Below, piece by piece: positions 52,924 through 53,323 of a stretch of 53,323 nt of DNA. The notes beneath the pieces were generated by a model that was not told the origin of the DNA, searched no databases, and saw only the letters and a list, made by a program, of their open reading frames with translations. Made by a program: the position numbers and the translations under genes. The stretch covers positions 1 to 53,323 of the forward strand of contig CAIXZH010000107.1 in the NCBI GenBank assembly GCA_903923905.1. The letters are read 5' to 3'. Positions within the stretch are counted from its first letter, which is position 1. Every line of letters begins with the position of its first letter. The DNA is from an uncultured Bacteroidia bacterium. GTDB lineage: Bacteria; Bacteroidota; Bacteroidia; Bacteroidales; Prolixibacteraceae.

Positions 52924-53323
52924 TTAATTAAAAACCGTATTCAGAATTCTTTCAAGGCTTTTTTTATGTTTTTCCAAAAGCCCGGTTGCCGGACTTGCAC
53001 TTTCAGGCCGACTAACCAACTCGAGCTGAAGCTCGGGAAATTTCCGGGAAATGTATGGCCAAACACCCATATTGGCAGGTTCATCCTGAACCCACATCAC
53101 CCGTTTGGCATTTGGATTTTGAAACTTAATCATTCGAATCTCTTCGGAAGGAAAGGGGAAGAGCTGCTCTATTCGTATGATCGCAAAATTTTTAAGTTCC
53201 AGTTTTTCGCGTCGCTCCAATAATTCGTAATAGATTTTCCCTGAAGTGAAAATCAGCACATCTGCTTTTCCCGGTGCAACTTTATCATCAACAATGATCT
53301 CCATAAATTCATGTGATGTAAGA
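52924..53323 (-). CDS. sucA: 2-oxoglutarate dehydrogenase E1, C-terminal part
   Basis: The frame runs to the right edge, beginning within LTSHEF, and the last 133 codons are in the window. They show the [15 protein letters not shown] segment, [24 protein letters not shown] and [12 protein letters not shown], which form the C-terminal transketolase-like domain of E1o. An internal Met at 53304 is not the true start. E1 decarboxylates 2-oxoglutarate with thiamine diphosphate and passes the succinyl group to E2, encoded downstream. Confidence 0.9.
   Translation of the reverse strand, partial: LTSHEFMEIIVDDKVAPGKADVLIFTSGKIYYELLERREKLELKNFAIIRIEQLFPFPSEEIRMIKFQNPNAKRVMWVQDEPANMGVWPYISRKFPELQLELVSRPESASPATGLLEKHKKSLERILNTVFN

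Noticed and set aside
1-53323. CRISPR array, tRNA or rRNA genes, prophage or known defence genes
   Set aside because: No regularly spaced repeats, no cloverleaf with a conserved T-arm, and no phage or defence-type proteins were seen in any part.

Overview
The window looks like a chromosomal segment of a Bacteroidota bacterium, most likely an anaerobic or facultative member of the Bacteroidales/Marinilabiliales. The evidence is its moderately AT-rich DNA, the near absence of Shine-Dalgarno sites, repeated promoter boxes of the phylum's TAnnTTTG (-7) type, and typical families: a DUF4293 membrane protein, a LptD_2-type outer-membrane protein, an amidase next to an MCE protein, a ZapA/RNase Y pair, a secreted C69 dipeptidase, a Na+-pumping methylmalonyl-CoA decarboxylase and a membrane pyrophosphatase. 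I do not assign a genus.

Region by region. 1-4.2 kb is the accessory part: the start of an IS256-like element runs off the left edge, next to a minus-strand exopolysaccharide-type set (single-domain response regulator, sugar transferase fused to a degenerate receiver, short TolC-like protein), then about 800 bp of AT-rich DNA holding fossils of a transposase and of a nuclease. 4.2-8.8 kb carries a secreted dipeptidase and an overlapping anmK/M23 peptidase pair (peptidoglycan turnover). 8.9-11.2 kb is coiled-coil protein-zapA-rny with a structured spacer. 11.2-17.7 kb is housekeeping: a SirB1-like protein, nucleoside phosphorylase, methionine sulfoxide reductase, pyrB-pyrI, a YigZ protein and dnaA. 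18-23.4 kb is an envelope block (MCE protein, amidase, divergent LptD-like protein). 23.4-30.4 kb holds an HD protein, a large Sel1-repeat protein and purL.

30.6-37.7 kb holds a flavoprotein that has lost its redox cysteines, facing a six-gene operon (CoA-transferase, methylmalonyl-CoA epimerase, decarboxylase alpha, gamma, biotin carrier, beta). This operon would turn methylmalonyl-CoA into propionyl-CoA while pumping Na+, and could move the CoA to another acid. 37.9-41 kb is a sugar-catabolism trio (DUF1080, Tat-exported Gfo/Idh/MocA oxidoreductase, NagB-like). 41-43.1 kb is a selenium pair, selD and mnmH, for 2-selenouridine in tRNA. 43.3-48.4 kb has a receiver-histidine kinase, an M16 peptidase and a HAD phosphatase. 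48.8-51.3 kb is hppA, and the right edge is the 2-oxoglutarate dehydrogenase E2 and the end of E1.

No rRNA, tRNA or CRISPR array was seen. The strongest candidates for something undescribed are an 83-residue C-terminal module shared without gaps by the neighbouring MCE protein and amidase, the sugar transferase with a dead receiver and a four-cysteine insert, and the cysteine-less dihydrolipoamide-dehydrogenase-like protein. No new defence system was found.
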